Shown: positions 63,189-64,000 of the stretch, piece after piece | Position numbering within the stretch: position 1 is the first letter of the stretch | How the letters are laid out: every line of letters starts with the position of its first letter | Source: Mesorhizobium erdmanii USDA 3471 | Lineage (GTDB): Bacteria; Pseudomonadota; Alphaproteobacteria; Rhizobiales; Rhizobiaceae | Length of the DNA: 64,000 nucleotides | Direction: 5' to 3' | Assembly: GCF_000472705.1 (NCBI RefSeq) | Contig: NZ_AXAE01000005.1 | Coordinates: forward strand, 124,001 to 188,000 | Program-made: the position numbers and the translations under genes | The notes under the pieces: model-generated | The model's database searches: none | What the model was told of the DNA's origin: nothing | Seen by the model: only the letters and a program-made list of their open reading frames with translations

Positions 63189-63595
63189 GAGCTCGATCCT
63201 TGTTATCTCAGCGGAAGACGTCGCTCGACGCTATGCGCGCGGGTGATCGACGGCAAGCCGGGTCTTTTGGGCCAGAGGGCTCTAAACGCTTCGTTAGGCT
63301 TAATGGATCATAAAGACGAGACGTGCCGTAACGGCTGCTCCGATTGGTCGCGGCGCGTGTGTTTGTGAAGCCCATTCCCGTTGACGCCCATAGTGCCCCA
63401 TGATATCCCATTTCGACATCAAAGCCTTCGTTCCGCGTCAGGGTAAAGCGTACGCCAATCGGGCAGCCGCGGCGGCTGCGCGTTTGCCGGTTTTTGCCCA
63501 TGCGGGCGGGGCTGATGCGGGGCAGGGAACGCGCTGCGGCGGCGCGTGCACGACGATGAAGAGGGGTGCGGCGGCGCAAGCGGCTGTAGCGTTTA
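63189..63595. other. 407-base divergent region between the PLP enzyme and mraZ
   Basis: The mraZ promoter and MraZ repeats occupy 63381-63410. From there to the mraZ ATG about 180 GC-rich bases form the leader; frames stay open through it only because stops are rare at this GC content, and no gene is supported. The part toward the PLP enzyme shows no clear motif. Confidence 0.6.
63381..63410 (+). promoter_or_regulatory. mraZ (dcw cluster) promoter overlapped by three MraZ repeats
   Basis: TTGACG (63381-63386) and TATCCC (63404-63409) are 17 bases apart. NCCCA (TGGGN on the other strand) occurs at 63386-63390, 63396-63400 and 63406-63410, exactly the 5-base repeat plus 5-base spacer recognised by MraZ; the repeats bracket the spacer and -10 element. 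Confidence 0.7.
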
Positions 63596-64000
63596 ATGGA
63601 CCGGTTTCTGTCGAACACGGTGAGCAGGATCGATGCGAAGGGGCGCGTGTCCGTTCCGGCGCATTTCCGCGCCGTCGTGCAGAAGCGCGGCTATTCGGAA
63701 CTCTATGCGCTGCGTTGCCTGGACCTGCCGGCGATGGATGTCGGCGGGCTCGACCTGCTCGACCGCTACGAGCAGCGCATTGCGCTCGAGGACCCGTTCC
63801 TGCAGACGGCGGACGACATGTCGTTCTTCTGCCATGGCGATGGAACCTTCCTGAAACTCGACCAGGACGGCCGCATCACGATGAGCGATTTCATTCGCGA
63901 ACATACCGGCATCTCGGCGGAGGTGGCCTTTGTCGGGCGCGGCAATTTCTTTCAGATCTGGGAGCCGGGACGGCTTGCGGCCTATGGGGCGCAGGCGCGT
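63596..64000 (+). CDS. mraZ: Transcriptional regulator MraZ (3' end beyond window)
   Basis: 135 codons are visible; the family is ~145-150 residues, so about ten are missing. MDRFLSNTVSRIDAKGRVSVPAHFRAVVQKRGY is the first SpoVT/AbrB-like half with the DxKGR signature; the second half (FLKLDQDGRITMSDFIREHTGISAEVAFVGRGNFFQIWEPGRLAAYGAQAR) has the same motif with Pro replaced by Ser. MraZ represses its own promoter and thus the division and cell-wall (dcw) cluster starting here. No ribosome binding site of note. Confidence 0.94.
   Translation, partial: MDRFLSNTVSRIDAKGRVSVPAHFRAVVQKRGYSELYALRCLDLPAMDVGGLDLLDRYEQRIALEDPFLQTADDMSFFCHGDGTFLKLDQDGRITMSDFIREHTGISAEVAFVGRGNFFQIWEPGRLAAYGAQAR

Noticed and set aside
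63400-64000. Open frame from ATG 63400 running through the mraZ leader
   Set aside because: Arg/Ala/Gly-rich translation out of frame with mraZ; open only because stops are rare at high GC.

Overview
The window is GC-rich, densely coding chromosomal DNA of an alphaproteobacterium, most likely a Mesorhizobium or close relative (Rhizobiales). This is inferred from the gene content: an rnpB-to-mraZ boundary, btaA/btaB betaine-lipid genes, a RutR-controlled reductive pyrimidine pathway, a fused ArsR-methyltransferase next to metF, and typical rhizobial intergenic palindromes. No rRNA, tRNA, CRISPR, prophage or classical IS transposase was seen.

Region 1 (1-22.3 kb) is a pyrimidine-salvage neighbourhood. 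It holds preT-methyltransferase-preA (dihydropyrimidine dehydrogenase with an inserted SAM methyltransferase), a RutR-type regulator divergent from a beta-alanine:pyruvate aminotransferase, N-carbamoyl-beta-alanine amidohydrolase, dihydropyrimidinase, a small secreted protein and a four-gene NMT1/THI5-type ABC importer. Together these encode uptake of a pyrimidine-like substrate and the complete route uracil -> dihydrouracil -> N-carbamoyl-beta-alanine -> beta-alanine -> malonic semialdehyde. Two 16-bp sites resembling the RutR operator (3655 and 12148) tie the two blocks together. A 4-kb block of unrelated genes (Rrf2/AhpD pair, SDR pair with divergent XRE regulator) separates them. Two genes for DUF559 (Vsr-like) nucleases interrupt the operon, each flanked by inverted copies of a GC-rich palindrome. 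A third palindromic element of the same family sits in frame inside a hydantoinase/oxoprolinase gene at 57.1-57.4 kb. This nuclease-palindrome association is the most unusual feature of the window.

Region 2 (22.2-45.8 kb) is metabolic and regulatory: an Lrp regulator divergent from a PLP Cys/Met enzyme, a TPP enzyme with a class III CoA-transferase, RNase T2, a membrane GGDEF protein, EttA, trans-aconitate methyltransferase, an orphan ketosynthase III, a tautomerase/VOC pair with a divergent TetR, a class IV aminotransferase, TrmO, the ArsR-methyltransferase/metF pair behind a perfect 16-bp palindrome, and a 28-residue membrane protein with a strong ribosome binding site.

Region 3 (46-64 kb) holds an ornithine-decarboxylase-like gene followed by an 8-bp tandem repeat, cell-wall enzymes (MltB-type transglycosylase, GH25 lysozyme, AmpD-like amidase, SLT transglycosylase), a serine beta-lactamase-fold protein, higBA, btaA-btaB behind a Pho box, the HyuA-HyuB fusion, rnpB, a ParD antitoxin with a truncated ParE, a Cys/Met PLP enzyme and the start of mraZ. 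The mraZ promoter carries three TGGGN repeats at 10-bp intervals, as expected for MraZ autoregulation at the head of the dcw cluster.
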